From Prado023 sp963706875 (lineage in GTDB: Bacteria; Actinomycetota; Actinomycetes; S36-B12; CAIYMF01): a stretch of DNA of 64,000 nucleotides. A program made the position numbers and the translations under genes. Location of the stretch: contig CAVPNW010000004.1 of NCBI GenBank assembly GCA_963706875.1, forward strand, positions 62,001-126,000, written 5' to 3'. The notes beneath the pieces were generated by a model that was not told the origin of the DNA, ran no database searches, and was given only the letters and a program-made list of their open reading frames with translations. Shown here piece after piece: positions 1 to 7,965 of this stretch (positions within the stretch are counted from its first letter, which is position 1; every line of letters begins with the position of its first letter).

Positions 1-393
1 GGCCAGGATGAACACGACTTCGTCGACATGGGTGCTGGGGTAGATCGTGGTCGTGGCCCCGCCGGCGCACATGATCGCGCTGTCAGCCAGGATCCACTCC
101 AGCCGGGTGCTGCTCGCGATCGCCACCCGGTCCCCGACCTGCAGGCCGAGGGACACCAGGCCGGCGGCCAGCGTGATGATCTCCTGCCCGGCCTGGCCCC
201 AGGTCATCGAGGTCCATGCCCCGCGGGTCCCCGGGTACCGGAACGCCTCCCGGTCGGGGGTGGCCGCGGCCCGGTGCAGGATGGAGAGGGCGAGGGTGTC
301 GGCATGTGCCGGAAGCCGCGTGCCCAGATCCCCGGCGATCGAGTCTGGGCCCAGTGCGGAGGTGCTGGGTGGGGGGCTCACGATGCCGGTCAT
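1..393 (-). CDS. Long-chain acyl-CoA synthetase (AMP-forming), N-terminal part, cut by window edge
   Basis: Only the first 131 residues are present; the gene continues beyond base 1. ATG at 393 is the first start in a frame with strong G/C third positions. The visible part has the N-terminal layout of the AMP-forming acyl-CoA synthetase (ANL) family: a TPDREAFRYPG-like segment, a TWGQAGQEI segment, GDRVAIASSTRLEWILADSA, and the start of the GGATTTIYPS region. These enzymes activate a fatty acid with ATP to an acyl-adenylate and transfer it to CoA. The ATP-binding and catalytic motifs lie outside the window, so the chain-length class cannot be judged. Confidence 0.85.
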   Translation of the reverse strand, partial: MTGIVSPPPSTSALGPDSIAGDLGTRLPAHADTLALSILHRAAATPDREAFRYPGTRGAWTSMTWGQAGQEIITLAAGLVSLGLQVGDRVAIASSTRLEWILADSAIMCAGGATTTIYPSTHVDEVVFILA

Positions 394-635
394 GGCACGA
401 TCACCTTGGCTCTGGCCGCTGGGCGGCCTGTTGGTACGTTAGCCGGGGGATAGCGCAGACGGTCGTCGACGGGAGGGAATCCTCGGTAGTTGGACCATAC
501 TCCTGAACACGGCGCACCGGAGGGCCGTCGAGGGGCTCCTGTCGGCCACATCAGCAGACTAGAGGCCCGCCCCAGGCGTTGATGGGGCCAGAACCCCACC
601 ATGATGGCTGCGCATTCTCGCGAAGGGGACGGGTG

Positions 636-2318
636 TTATGTGTCGGCACTCGGCGCTGGGGGGTCCGCGGGTAGTTGGGCGCGCATGGTGCGCACTCCGC
701 TGTCGATGGTGGAGTTCCAGTGCAGGTCGGTGGCGTCGAGCAGGTGCAGCATGCCGGTGTTGTCGGCCAGCACGACCCCGACCACCTCCGCGAACCCCAT
801 GCGTTGGGCCATCCGGAGCAGGTGGCGCAGCAGGGCGGTCCCCACACCGCGGCCCTGGTGGTCGTCCTCGACGAGGAGCGCGATCTCGGCGCTGTGCTCG
901 TCTCCGGGTGTCTCGGGGAACACGTTGCCCAGGCCGATGACTGTTCCCTGGTCGCCCACGGCGACCAGGGTCGCGCCGCTGTGCCCGCCGGACAGGCGGC
1001 GCATCTGGATCTCCTGCCAGTCACCGGAGGACACGTAGCGCTGGTAGAGGGTGTGCGGCGAGCAGCGGTGGTGCATCGCGGTGACCGCCTTGGCGTCCTC
1101 GGGGTGGGCAAGGCGGATCCACACGGTGCCGGATTTCACCGGCTCGATCCAGCCCTGGGCGTCGGTGTCGCCGGCGGCGGTGGCGATCGCCGCGAACAGG
1201 CGCAACAGGGCCGAGGCGCGTTGTTGCTCGGCCTGTGCGAAGGGGGCCCAGTCGCGGCTGAGCAGCACGTGGCGATCCTGGGTCCACTGCAGGCGCAGCA
1301 CAGTGGTCCGGTCGTCCTCCCCCTCGGGCGCATCGACGACCCGAACCCGGTCGGCCTCGACCAGCTGCTCCGCGGCGAACGGGGCCCAGCCCGGGTTGCC
1401 CACCAACTGCGTGGCACCGTCCATGATCCGGGTCGGCAGGTCCAGGGCGTCATCGGGGGACCCGGGCCGGACATACGCGTTGCGCCCGGCCGACAGGGCC
1501 GCGGCGAGCAGGGTCTGCTCGGTGACCGACTCCGGTGCGGTCAGGGCCAGGTCGAGGGTTCGGGTGCCCTCACCGGAGTCGATCACGTACATCGCCAGGG
1601 CGTAGGTGTGCAGGGCCGCCGCCGCCCGGATGAACTGGGCCACCCCACCGGGGCGGTCCGGCACGTCCACCCGGATCCGCCAGTAGGCCCGGGCCCCCTG
1701 ATCGGGGGTGAGCAGCAACTCCGAGGGCGCCACCGCCACACCGATCCGGGCCATCAGCGCGTCCCAGTCCTCCCGGCGTGGCCGGTTCTCCAGTGCGGGG
1801 TCGATCATCGCCAGCCCGACGGACAGGGCCAGCGAGAAGTGCGCCATCACGTCACCGTCGACGGTGTCGTCGATCCCCCCGGCCGCCCGGAGGCGTTCGA
1901 CGAGGGTCTTCAGGTTGTCCCAGCGGTGTTGGATCCGCTCGGACTCAATCGCCCGAAGGTCCGGGTCCCGGTGCGCCCGGGTCAGCGCCTCCAGCTCCAG
2001 CAGATCCCAACTGCGCGCCGGTGCGGCGAACACCTCACCCGCCGCCGCGATGATCGCGGCCAACGGCGGCAAGGACTCGGTCGCCTCCACCGCCTCCGCC
2101 GCCGTGGCGATCTGATCGGCGGCCTCCGACGTGACCGTCTCAGCGATCACGATCGCGAACAACTGGGAGCGGCCGCCCGTCAGCCGGCGCACCGTCCGAG
2201 AGGTCGTGCCCGCCCGCTGGGCCACCATCCGGATCCGGGTGCCCTCGTAACCGTGCTCGGCGAACAACTCGGCGGCTGCCTGCACGATGCGCCGCCGCAA
2301 CTCCCGGTCGCTGGTCAC
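636..2318 (-). CDS. TetR-type HTH fused to an ACT-like domain and a GNAT acetyltransferase
   Basis: About 560 residues in three parts. Residues 1-55 form a TetR-type helix-turn-helix (RRIVQAAAELFAEHGYEGTR), followed by a helical TetR-like ligand domain to about 205. Residues 210-290 look like an ACT domain (WRIRVDVPDRPGGVAQFI), a fold that usually binds amino acids or other small ligands. Residues 395-540 are a GNAT acetyltransferase with the acetyl-CoA motif HQGRGVGTALL near 485-495. The GTG at 2318 is chosen because the TetR similarity begins there; a GTG two codons upstream is also possible. The frame stays open upstream but without protein-like sequence. It is divergent from the Fic gene across about 180 bp. 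A ligand-sensing repressor coupled to protein or metabolite acetylation is an inference. Confidence 0.85.
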   Translation of the reverse strand: MTSDRELRRRIVQAAAELFAEHGYEGTRIRMVAQRAGTTSRTVRRLTGGRSQLFAIVIAETVTSEAADQIATAAEAVEATESLPPLAAIIAAAGEVFAAPARSWDLLELEALTRAHRDPDLRAIESERIQHRWDNLKTLVERLRAAGGIDDTVDGDVMAHFSLALSVGLAMIDPALENRPRREDWDALMARIGVAVAPSELLLTPDQGARAYWRIRVDVPDRPGGVAQFIRAAAALHTYALAMYVIDSGEGTRTLDLALTAPESVTEQTLLAAALSAGRNAYVRPGSPDDALDLPTRIMDGATQLVGNPGWAPFAAEQLVEADRVRVVDAPEGEDDRTTVLRLQWTQDRHVLLSRDWAPFAQAEQQRASALLRLFAAIATAAGDTDAQGWIEPVKSGTVWIRLAHPEDAKAVTAMHHRCSPHTLYQRYVSSGDWQEIQMRRLSGGHSGATLVAVGDQGTVIGLGNVFPETPGDEHSAEIALLVEDDHQGRGVGTALLRHLLRMAQRMGFAEVVGVVLADNTGMLHLLDATDLHWNSTIDSGVRTMRAQLPADPPAPSADT

Positions 2319-2494
2319 CCTCACGACGCTACCAGCGGACCCCCGCCACCCCGCGCCGGGTCGTGGGGTTCGCCGCGTTCTGCCTTGGCCCGGGCCGTTG
2401 GGCAGGGTGAGCAGCGACGGATCGGGGAGATGCGACCACCGGCACCAGTCACTCACGGGTCGACAGCGGCTGCCGACGGTGCTACAAACGAAGT

Positions 2495-3229
2495 GTGGAT
2501 GGGGCCCTCGAGGTACCGGATCAGACAGCGACCGGGACCTCCTCGCCCTACCTGGACCCGGCCACCGGGTTCCTGCGCAACGAGGTGTCGGCCAACACCC
2601 AGCAGGAGATCGATCTCGCCTCCGCCGAACTCCTGCCCGGACGCCTCGAGGACCTCGCGAAGATCCCGATCCCGTGCACAGGGGACAAGGCACACCTGCA
2701 GGCGATCCACCGGGTCCTCTTCGACGGCGTCTTCGACTGGGCCGGTCAGTTCCGTACCACGACCGACATCGACAAGTTGGGAACGGACTTTCTCCCGGCA
2801 GTGGAGGTCGAGACGGCGATCGACCAGGTGTTCGCCGAACTCGCAGCGGAGAACCTGCTGCGGGGCCTACCGCGCGAGCAGTTCATCGCCCGGCTGGCGC
2901 ACTATTACGCGCGACTGAACCAGATCCATCCGTTCCGGGAGGGCAACGGACGGACCCAGCGCCTGTTCTGGGGGCAGGTGGCCCTGCATGCCGGTTGGTA
3001 CGTGGACTTCGTGCGGATGTCCAAGGCGGCCAACGACGAGGCCAGCCGGGTAGCGAGCCAGGAGGGGAACCTCGAGCCCCTCATTGCCATGCTCGATGAG
3101 CTGACCCGCCCCGCTCCCAGCGTGGAACAGGGCGAGGCCGAGCTCCGGACCTCGGTCCGGCGCAAGCAGAGGGGGCGACACGCCCTTAGCTGGCTGAAGT
3201 CCCACGCCAACCCCGACCGAATGGCCTAG
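2495..3229 (+). CDS. Fic/DOC family protein (putative AMP-transferase)
   Basis: 244 residues with GTG start. The Fic core motif HPFREGNGRTQR is present in full with the catalytic His near residue 145, so the domain is predicted active; most Fic proteins transfer AMP from ATP to a target hydroxyl. The upstream segment (AIHRVLFDGVFDWAGQFRT) also fits the family. The usual inhibitory helix motif (S/T)xxxE(G/N) is not recognised at either end, and no small antitoxin gene lies next to it. The metallophosphoesterase starts only 5 bases after the stop, so the two are probably cotranscribed. The target is unknown. Confidence 0.85.
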   Translation: MDGALEVPDQTATGTSSPYLDPATGFLRNEVSANTQQEIDLASAELLPGRLEDLAKIPIPCTGDKAHLQAIHRVLFDGVFDWAGQFRTTTDIDKLGTDFLPAVEVETAIDQVFAELAAENLLRGLPREQFIARLAHYYARLNQIHPFREGNGRTQRLFWGQVALHAGWYVDFVRMSKAANDEASRVASQEGNLEPLIAMLDELTRPAPSVEQGEAELRTSVRRKQRGRHALSWLKSHANPDRMA

Positions 3230-3234
3230 GGCGC

Positions 3235-4218
3235 ATGGGCCGCGGGGGACCGGGCCGGCCAGGTGGGCCGCTTGGTCCGAGGGCGCTGCTGATCGGTGAT
3301 GTTGCCGGTCACCTTGATGCCCTGCGCTGGGCGCTCGGCGCCCACGGGGTGGACCTCGCCACCGCCACGATCCCCGACGGGCTGGTGGTGGTGCAGGCCG
3401 GGGACCTGGTCCACCGCGGCCCGGACTCCGCGGGGGTGATCGCCCTGGTCGACCTGTTCCTGCGCGGCCGGCACGCCGAACGGTGGATCCAGCTGATCGG
3501 CAACCACGAACAGCCCTACCTGTTCGACCAACCATGCGTGATCGGTCGGGAACTCGACGAGCCCTCCGTGAACACGCTGAGGGCATGGTGGGCCGATGGC
3601 TTGGCCCACGCCGCTACCGCGATCACCCCTGACTGGACCCAAGTGGCACTTCCCCGACGGATGCGGTCCATGCGCCCGCAGGGCGACATCCTGGTCACCC
3701 ACGCCGGGCTGACCCACGGGGCGTGGGAGGAACTGGGCGGGCCCGCCACCGCGGCGGCGGCCGCGGCCGCCATCAACGCCGACGCCCGCGGTCCTGCGAC
3801 CGTCACCCTGCGGGAGGGCCGGATGACCACCGGGACCACCGACCTGGCCGCCGGTCCGCTGTGGGCGCAGGCCGGTGCTGAGCTGCTGACCTCCTGGGAC
3901 CACACAACCGACGCCCCGCACCTTAACCAGATCCACGGGCACACCACCGTGCGGGGATGGTCCCAGGAACGCTGGTACCCAGGTGCCGCGGACATCATCA
4001 ACCGCGGCGACCTGCTCGCCGACCAGGACACCAAACGGGAACTCGCCCGCATCAGCGACCGCCTGATCTGGGGCATCGACCCCGGACACCATCACGCCCC
4101 AGCCCGCACATGGCAGCCACTGGTGATCCCCCTGGAAGGCGGCCCCCCGCTTCCCAGTGCGATGAGCCCGGTGACTCACCGCGCGAGATGGCACCTCTTC
4201 CGCGGCTCCCCTGGTTGA
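3235..4218 (+). CDS. Calcineurin-like metallophosphoesterase
   Basis: 327 residues. The signature blocks of binuclear-metal phosphoesterases appear in order: GDVAGH (about residue 21), GDLVHRGPDS, GNHEQ, THAGLTHG and IHGHT. These supply the Asp, His and Asn ligands for the two metals. The family includes protein phosphatases, nucleotide phosphatases and Ap4A hydrolases; nothing visible decides the substrate. It begins directly after the Fic gene. Pairing with a putative AMP-transferase suggests, as inference only, a role in reversing or processing a nucleotide modification. An alanine-rich insert sits around residues 175-185. Confidence 0.85.
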   Translation: MGRGGPGRPGGPLGPRALLIGDVAGHLDALRWALGAHGVDLATATIPDGLVVVQAGDLVHRGPDSAGVIALVDLFLRGRHAERWIQLIGNHEQPYLFDQPCVIGRELDEPSVNTLRAWWADGLAHAATAITPDWTQVALPRRMRSMRPQGDILVTHAGLTHGAWEELGGPATAAAAAAAINADARGPATVTLREGRMTTGTTDLAAGPLWAQAGAELLTSWDHTTDAPHLNQIHGHTTVRGWSQERWYPGAADIINRGDLLADQDTKRELARISDRLIWGIDPGHHHAPARTWQPLVIPLEGGPPLPSAMSPVTHRARWHLFRGSPG

Positions 4219-4235
4219 GGTGCGGTCATGTCCGG

Positions 4236-4444
4236 CTACCCCCGTCTCTGCGTCACAGCCGCGAAACGCGCGGCGAAGGCGGCCGTGGCCTCGCGGTTGG
4301 CGTCCAGCGGCTCCGGACTGATCAGGCCGCCGGCTGCTGCCGCACGGCGTCCACAGCGGGTGATCCCAGCACCGCGGTCGCGGTCTGGACACCTCCGATC
4401 ATCACGCCGCCGATCCCGTGCCCGGCCCGGGTGCTCGCCCCACG
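4236..4444 (-). pseudogene. Possible 3' gene remnant of unknown family
   Basis: Between the phosphoesterase and the TetR gene the minus strand shows two short protein-like stretches in different frames: GHGIGGVMIGGVQTATAVLG in one, then SPEPLDANREATAAFAARFA running to a stop at 4236 in another. Both use G/C-ending codons. This looks like the degraded or frameshifted end of a gene, but I do not recognise the family and there is no start. The remainder of 4219-4607 holds only the inverted repeat listed separately. Confidence 0.25.
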
Positions 4445-4497
4445 TCGAGGTCTTTCGGGTGGGGAGCGTGAGAACTCCCATCATCGGAAGACCTCGA
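4445..4497. terminator. Imperfect inverted repeat between convergent genes, possible bidirectional terminator
   Basis: The arms begin TCGAGGTCTT and end AAGACCTCGA, with further pairing inward (GGGGAG / CTCCC). The repeat lies between the 3' ends of the phosphoesterase (+) and the TetR gene (-). There is no U-tract, as is usual in actinobacteria. Confidence 0.45.
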
Positions 4498-4607
4498 CCC
4501 CTACCCCGCCACCGACGCGCCCACCGTCGCTACACCCCCATTTGGGATGAGCCGGTCATGGATCGGAGCTGCGGTGCAGAGGGCCGCGCGACGGTCCGTG
4601 AGCGTCG

Positions 4608-5276
4608 CTATGCGGAAGCTCTCAGGGGCTCGAGGGCGGCGAGGACGAGGTCGAGCCCGAACATGAACTCCTCGGCAGGGTCGTAGCCGGCCGCGACGAG
4701 CTCCGCGGCGGACTCGTTGAGGTAGGGGAACTCGTCAGGAGGAAGCTGGGGCAGGAAGACGTCCTCGGCCATGTCCGCGAACTCATCGGCGGTGTCGAAC
4801 GGCAGGCTGGCTTCCTGCAGGGCGAACCCGTAGACGTAGACGTCGAGCAACCAGTTGGCGTGCGTCGCCATCAGAACCGGGAAGCCAGCCCTCCGCAGGC
4901 AGGCGGTGACCGCTTCGCGGTGGCGGAGGTGCGCGGGCCCCGGCGATGTCCGCGACTCCATCAGGCCGATCGCCCACGGGTGGCGTGCGAGAACCTGTCG
5001 GGCGGATATCGACCGCCGTCGCATCGCCGACTGCCAGTCGGTCTCCTCGGGCGGGAGCTCGATCTCCTCGAACACGACGTTGATCATGGCGTCCAGCAAC
5101 TCCTCCTTGCTCGCCACGTAGTGGTAGAGCGACATCGCGCCCGCGCCGAGCGCGCCAGCCAGCCGGCGCATGCTCAGCCCGTCGATTCCCTCGCGGTCGG
5201 CGAGCCGGACCGCCTCGACCACCACCCGCTGCTTGCTCAGCCCCGCGTCTGACGCGACCTGGCGTTGCTTCCTCAC
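4608..5276 (-). CDS. TetR family transcriptional regulator
   Basis: 222 residues. The N-terminal HTH is clear (LSMRRLAGALGAGAMSLYHY), followed by an all-helical ligand domain with TetR_C-like features. GTG at 5276 is taken as start; GTG at 5282 lies only 4 bases from the GAGGAG ribosome-binding site and is nearly as good. The gene is divergent from a quinone-oxidoreductase-like gene, and the space between them carries six regularly spaced GTAC motifs, so it very probably represses that gene and itself. The inducing ligand is unknown; the neighbour suggests a quinone, aldehyde or other electrophile. Confidence 0.85.
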   Translation of the reverse strand: MRKQRQVASDAGLSKQRVVVEAVRLADREGIDGLSMRRLAGALGAGAMSLYHYVASKEELLDAMINVVFEEIELPPEETDWQSAMRRRSISARQVLARHPWAIGLMESRTSPGPAHLRHREAVTACLRRAGFPVLMATHANWLLDVYVYGFALQEASLPFDTADEFADMAEDVFLPQLPPDEFPYLNESAAELVAAGYDPAEEFMFGLDLVLAALEPLRASA

Positions 5277-5307
5277 AGACACGGGTCTCCTCGCTCCCTC
5301 GAACGGC

Positions 5308-5360
5308 TTGACAATCGTACAGCGTACGCGCATAGTACGGCGTACGACGTACGGTGTACG
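5308..5360 (+). promoter_or_regulatory. Promoter with overlapping periodic TetR operator
   Basis: A consensus -35 TTGACA (5308-5313) is followed after 17 bases by CATAGT (5331-5336), facing the oxidoreductase. Overlapping and downstream are six GTAC cores at 5317, 5324, 5335, 5342, 5349 and 5356, mostly within CGTACG-like palindromes spaced 7 bp apart. A bound regulator would cover the -10 box and transcription start. Confidence 0.7.
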
Positions 5361-5399
5361 AGCAAGCGAGGGTCGCAGCTCGGACGTGAGGAGGCTTCT

Positions 5400-6440
5400 G
5401 TGGGAATCGAACAGCCATCGAATGCCGGAGCGCGCCTGGTGCCAGGGGCCAGTACGGCCGGGGCGGCGACGATGCGGGCCGCCGTCCAGCACCGCTACGG
5501 CCCGCCCTCAGTGCTCGAGTCGTCCGAGGTCGGGCTACCGCTGCCCGGTCGAGGCGATGTGCTCGTCCAGGTGGGCGCGGCCTCAGTGCATCCCGGCGAC
5601 TACTTCGTCATGACCGGTGAGCCGTACGTGGTGCGCCTGGCGTTCGGGCTCCGCCGGCCGCGCCACGGCATCCCTGGCAGGGACCTCGCCGGCGTGGTGG
5701 CAGCGGTCGGGAAGGATGTCACCGCTCTCCGCCCCGGTGACGAGGTGTTCGGCTGGAGCACCGCTGGAACGCTCGCGGAGTACGCCTGCGTCCCAGCGGA
5801 CAGCCTCGTGTCCGTGCCGCCCAACCTGTCGGTCGTGGACGCGGCAGCGGTCCCCACGTCGGCCATGACGGCGTTGCAGGCATTGCGCGACATCGCGAAC
5901 GTTCGACCGGGCCAGACGGTGCTGGTCACGGGCGCGTCGGGCGGCGTGGGCTCCTTCGCCGTACAGATCGCCAAGGCGTTTGGCGCCGAGGTGACCGGTG
6001 TGTGCAGCACCCGCAACGTCGACCTGGTCCGGTCGCTCGGTGCCGACCACGTCGTTGACTACACGAGGACCGACTTCACCCGCACCGAGAAGCGCTACGA
6101 CGTCATCCTCGACAACGTGGAAGCCCAGCCCCTGGCGGAGGTCCGCCGAGTGCTGACGCCCACCGGCACCCTCATCCCCAACAGCGGACGCGGCGGCCGC
6201 TGGCTCGGTCCCCTCGGTCGTATCGTCAAAGCGCGCGTGCTGTCCGGGTTCACCCGTCAGCAGCTGAAGCCCTTCACGTCGGTCGGGAAGCGCCAGGACC
6301 TGCTCGCCCTGGCCGACCTGCTCACGACCGGGCAGGTCACGCCCGCCATCGACCGCACCTACCCCCTCGACGAAGCAGCCGACGCCCTCCGCTACGTCGC
6401 GGCCGGCCACACCCGAGGGAAGGTCGTGATCACCGTCTGA
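5400..6440 (+). CDS. Zinc-free medium-chain dehydrogenase/reductase, quinone oxidoreductase-like
   Basis: 346 residues. GTG at 5400 is chosen because GAGGAGG (5388-5394) sits 5 bases upstream. The N-terminal GroES-like domain lacks the zinc-ligand cysteines of alcohol dehydrogenases. The cofactor domain has VTGASGGVGSFAVQIAKAFG around residues 175-195, the AxxGGVG-type NADPH signature of quinone reductases. GRDLAGVVAAVG and RPGDEVFG are also typical. It probably reduces quinones or alpha,beta-unsaturated carbonyls with NAD(P)H. It is controlled by the divergent TetR gene and followed 96 bases later by a small membrane protein, possibly in the same transcript. Confidence 0.88.
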   Translation: MGIEQPSNAGARLVPGASTAGAATMRAAVQHRYGPPSVLESSEVGLPLPGRGDVLVQVGAASVHPGDYFVMTGEPYVVRLAFGLRRPRHGIPGRDLAGVVAAVGKDVTALRPGDEVFGWSTAGTLAEYACVPADSLVSVPPNLSVVDAAAVPTSAMTALQALRDIANVRPGQTVLVTGASGGVGSFAVQIAKAFGAEVTGVCSTRNVDLVRSLGADHVVDYTRTDFTRTEKRYDVILDNVEAQPLAEVRRVLTPTGTLIPNSGRGGRWLGPLGRIVKARVLSGFTRQQLKPFTSVGKRQDLLALADLLTTGQVTPAIDRTYPLDEAADALRYVAAGHTRGKVVITV

Positions 6441-6536
6441 CGACCGGACCGACGAGAACGACCCAACCCGTGCGTGTGCACGCCCAGACCTGCCGCCCCT
6501 CCGGCGGACGGACCGCTCCAATCGAAGGAAGAACCG

Positions 6537-7025
6537 ATGACCATCCGAACGACAACCCCGAACCTGCTCGACAACCCGCCGATCCCCGTGCAGGCCAAGC
6601 TCGCGGCAGCCTGGACCAGCCTCATGTTCCTCGTCATCTACATCGACTACTTCCACCTCTACCAGCCCGGCGAAATCGACGAAATCCGGGGTGGCGTGAT
6701 CTTTGAGTTCGACATCAGCGCGACATTGATGACCGTCTTCTTCGTGATCATCGCGATCCCGGCCCTGATGGTGATGCTCTCCATGACGCTGCCCACCCGG
6801 GTGAACCGCGCCACGAACCTCGTCGTGGCATCGCTGTACATCCCCATCATGGTGTTCAACGCGGCAGGGGCGTCCTGGGACTGGGCCCTCTACTACGCCC
6901 TCACCATCGGAGTCGAGGTGCTGATCCTGGCCTTCATCCTGCGCTCCGCCTGGACCTTGCCTCGAACCCCCGCCGTCCCAGCCGGTCCCGCGACGACCGA
7001 CCTTCGACAGGATCTTCGACAGTAG
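6537..7025 (+). CDS. Small four-helix membrane protein, function unknown
   Basis: 162 residues. ATG at 6537 is preceded by an AAGGA-type site. Four hydrophobic segments are visible: WTSLMFLVIYIDYF, LMTVFFVIIAIPALMVMLSM, LVVASLYIPIMVF and YALTIGVEVLILAFIL. A conserved-looking YIDYFHLY stretch follows the first helix, with acidic residues in the next loop. It resembles small actinobacterial membrane proteins grouped under DUF6326, which I cannot confirm. It lies downstream of the TetR-controlled reductase and is probably in its operon. Confidence 0.75.
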   Translation: MTIRTTTPNLLDNPPIPVQAKLAAAWTSLMFLVIYIDYFHLYQPGEIDEIRGGVIFEFDISATLMTVFFVIIAIPALMVMLSMTLPTRVNRATNLVVASLYIPIMVFNAAGASWDWALYYALTIGVEVLILAFILRSAWTLPRTPAVPAGPATTDLRQDLRQ

Positions 7026-7187
7026 GTATCGGCGGGGAGGCTCATGGCGGCGCCGCCGGTGCCGACTCGCAGTAACCCTCGTCGACGGCCGACTCGGCAC
7101 GCCCGATGCCGCGAAAGCCAGACTCCAGACTCCCGCCCGGGGGCTGAGGCGGCTCTCCGCGGGGGAGGGGACCTCGGCCGGCTCGGC

Positions 7188-7583
7188 TCAGCGCGCGGTG
7201 TGCACGGGTGCGGGGGTCCGGCACGCGGCCGTGGCCCCGGGAAGGGGGTACCGCTGCTGGTACATGTGCGGCCCGATGGCCGCGAGCGCGTGGCGGACCC
7301 CGGGGGCTTGCATGAGCGCGCCGGCCAGCCGGAATGGCGGCCGGGACATCCGCAGCAGCTCGGCGACGGACTGCGGGCCGACCACGTGGCTGCCGTCGGG
7401 CCGGACGAGCACGGGGCCACGGAGGACCTCGTCGGGCCCGATGCCGAGGGCGTCGAGATCCGCCGACTGGTAGGGGCGTACGTCGGCCGGCGGGGCGACC
7501 CGGGTCCGGATCTTCGCCGCAGCCCGGTCGCAGGGGCCGCAGTCACCGTCGAAGAGCCACAGGGGGGTTCGAATCTCAGTCAT
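7188..7583 (-). CDS. DCC family thiol-disulfide oxidoreductase (DUF393)
   Basis: 131 residues. The family hallmark is at the N-terminus: WLFDGDCGPC, with a CxxC pair at residues 15 and 18. The rest keeps the DUF393 layout, including VRPYQSADLDALGI and a VVGPQSVAELLR segment. These proteins are predicted thioredoxin-like redox factors. ATG at 7583 is chosen over GTG at 7592 because a TATAGT -10 box ends 7 bases before it with no ribosome-binding site, which fits a leaderless transcript. That -10 box lies inside a perfect CsoR-like palindrome, suggesting control by a copper- or persulfide-sensing repressor encoded elsewhere. Confidence 0.82.
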   Translation of the reverse strand: MTEIRTPLWLFDGDCGPCDRAAAKIRTRVAPPADVRPYQSADLDALGIGPDEVLRGPVLVRPDGSHVVGPQSVAELLRMSRPPFRLAGALMQAPGVRHALAAIGPHMYQQRYPLPGATAACRTPAPVHTAR

Positions 7584-7587
7584 GGCA

Positions 7588-7615
7588 CGCACTATACCCC
7601 AGGGGGTATAGTGCG
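7588..7615. promoter_or_regulatory. Perfect 13-bp inverted repeat, CsoR/CstR-like operator over the DCC promoter
   Basis: Each arm reads CGCACTATACCCC and the two are separated by AG. The central TACCCC/GGGGTA pattern resembles operators of the CsoR/RcnR/CstR repressor family. Each strand carries a TATAGT box inside the repeat; the minus-strand copy is the predicted -10 element of the DCC gene. Confidence 0.7.
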
Positions 7616-7759
7616 TCGGACCGCATCGGCCCCGTGGAGTGATCGAGCGTTGAGGGCGGGCCTGGCAGCACTGGAGGGGCTGACCCCTTCGGGGTTGGGG
7701 ACTGATGCCTCTGCCGGCTGGCCACGTGGTGCTGCTGGGTGTGACGGGCGACGCCGGGA

Positions 7760-7866
7760 GCTGCGCCCGGAGCGTCCACTTGGGGGGTCAGCGTGAGCCA
7801 GGCGACGAACGCGAGGTAGCCCCCGGTCAACAGGCTCAGCACGGGGTGGCAATTGGTCAGTGTCAA
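7760..7866 (-). pseudogene. Possible VanZ-like N-terminal fragment
   Basis: From an ATG at 7866 the minus strand reads a hydrophobic helix ending in YLAFVAWLTLTPQ, similar to the first membrane helix of VanZ-like proteins. Past this point the frame loses protein character, and none of the later VanZ helices is found. It is probably a truncated remnant. The rest of 7616-7965 shows no gene. Confidence 0.35.
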
Positions 7867-7965
7867 CGGATTGCGAGGGCCACGCTAATGCCACGCCCCT
7901 GCGGGTGGTTGGGGTACCAGTGGCGGGATCTGCGGGGCTACGGTGGTTGGGAGGGGAGGCCCACG

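Noticed and set aside
675..2918. Long open frame opposite the TetR-ACT-GNAT gene
   Set aside because: It has no recognisable domain and mirrors the coding strand, as expected in high-GC DNA.
7567..7576. GGTTCGAATC resembling a tRNA T-loop
   Set aside because: It is inside the DCC gene N-terminus, and no acceptor stem, D-arm or anticodon arm can be formed around it.
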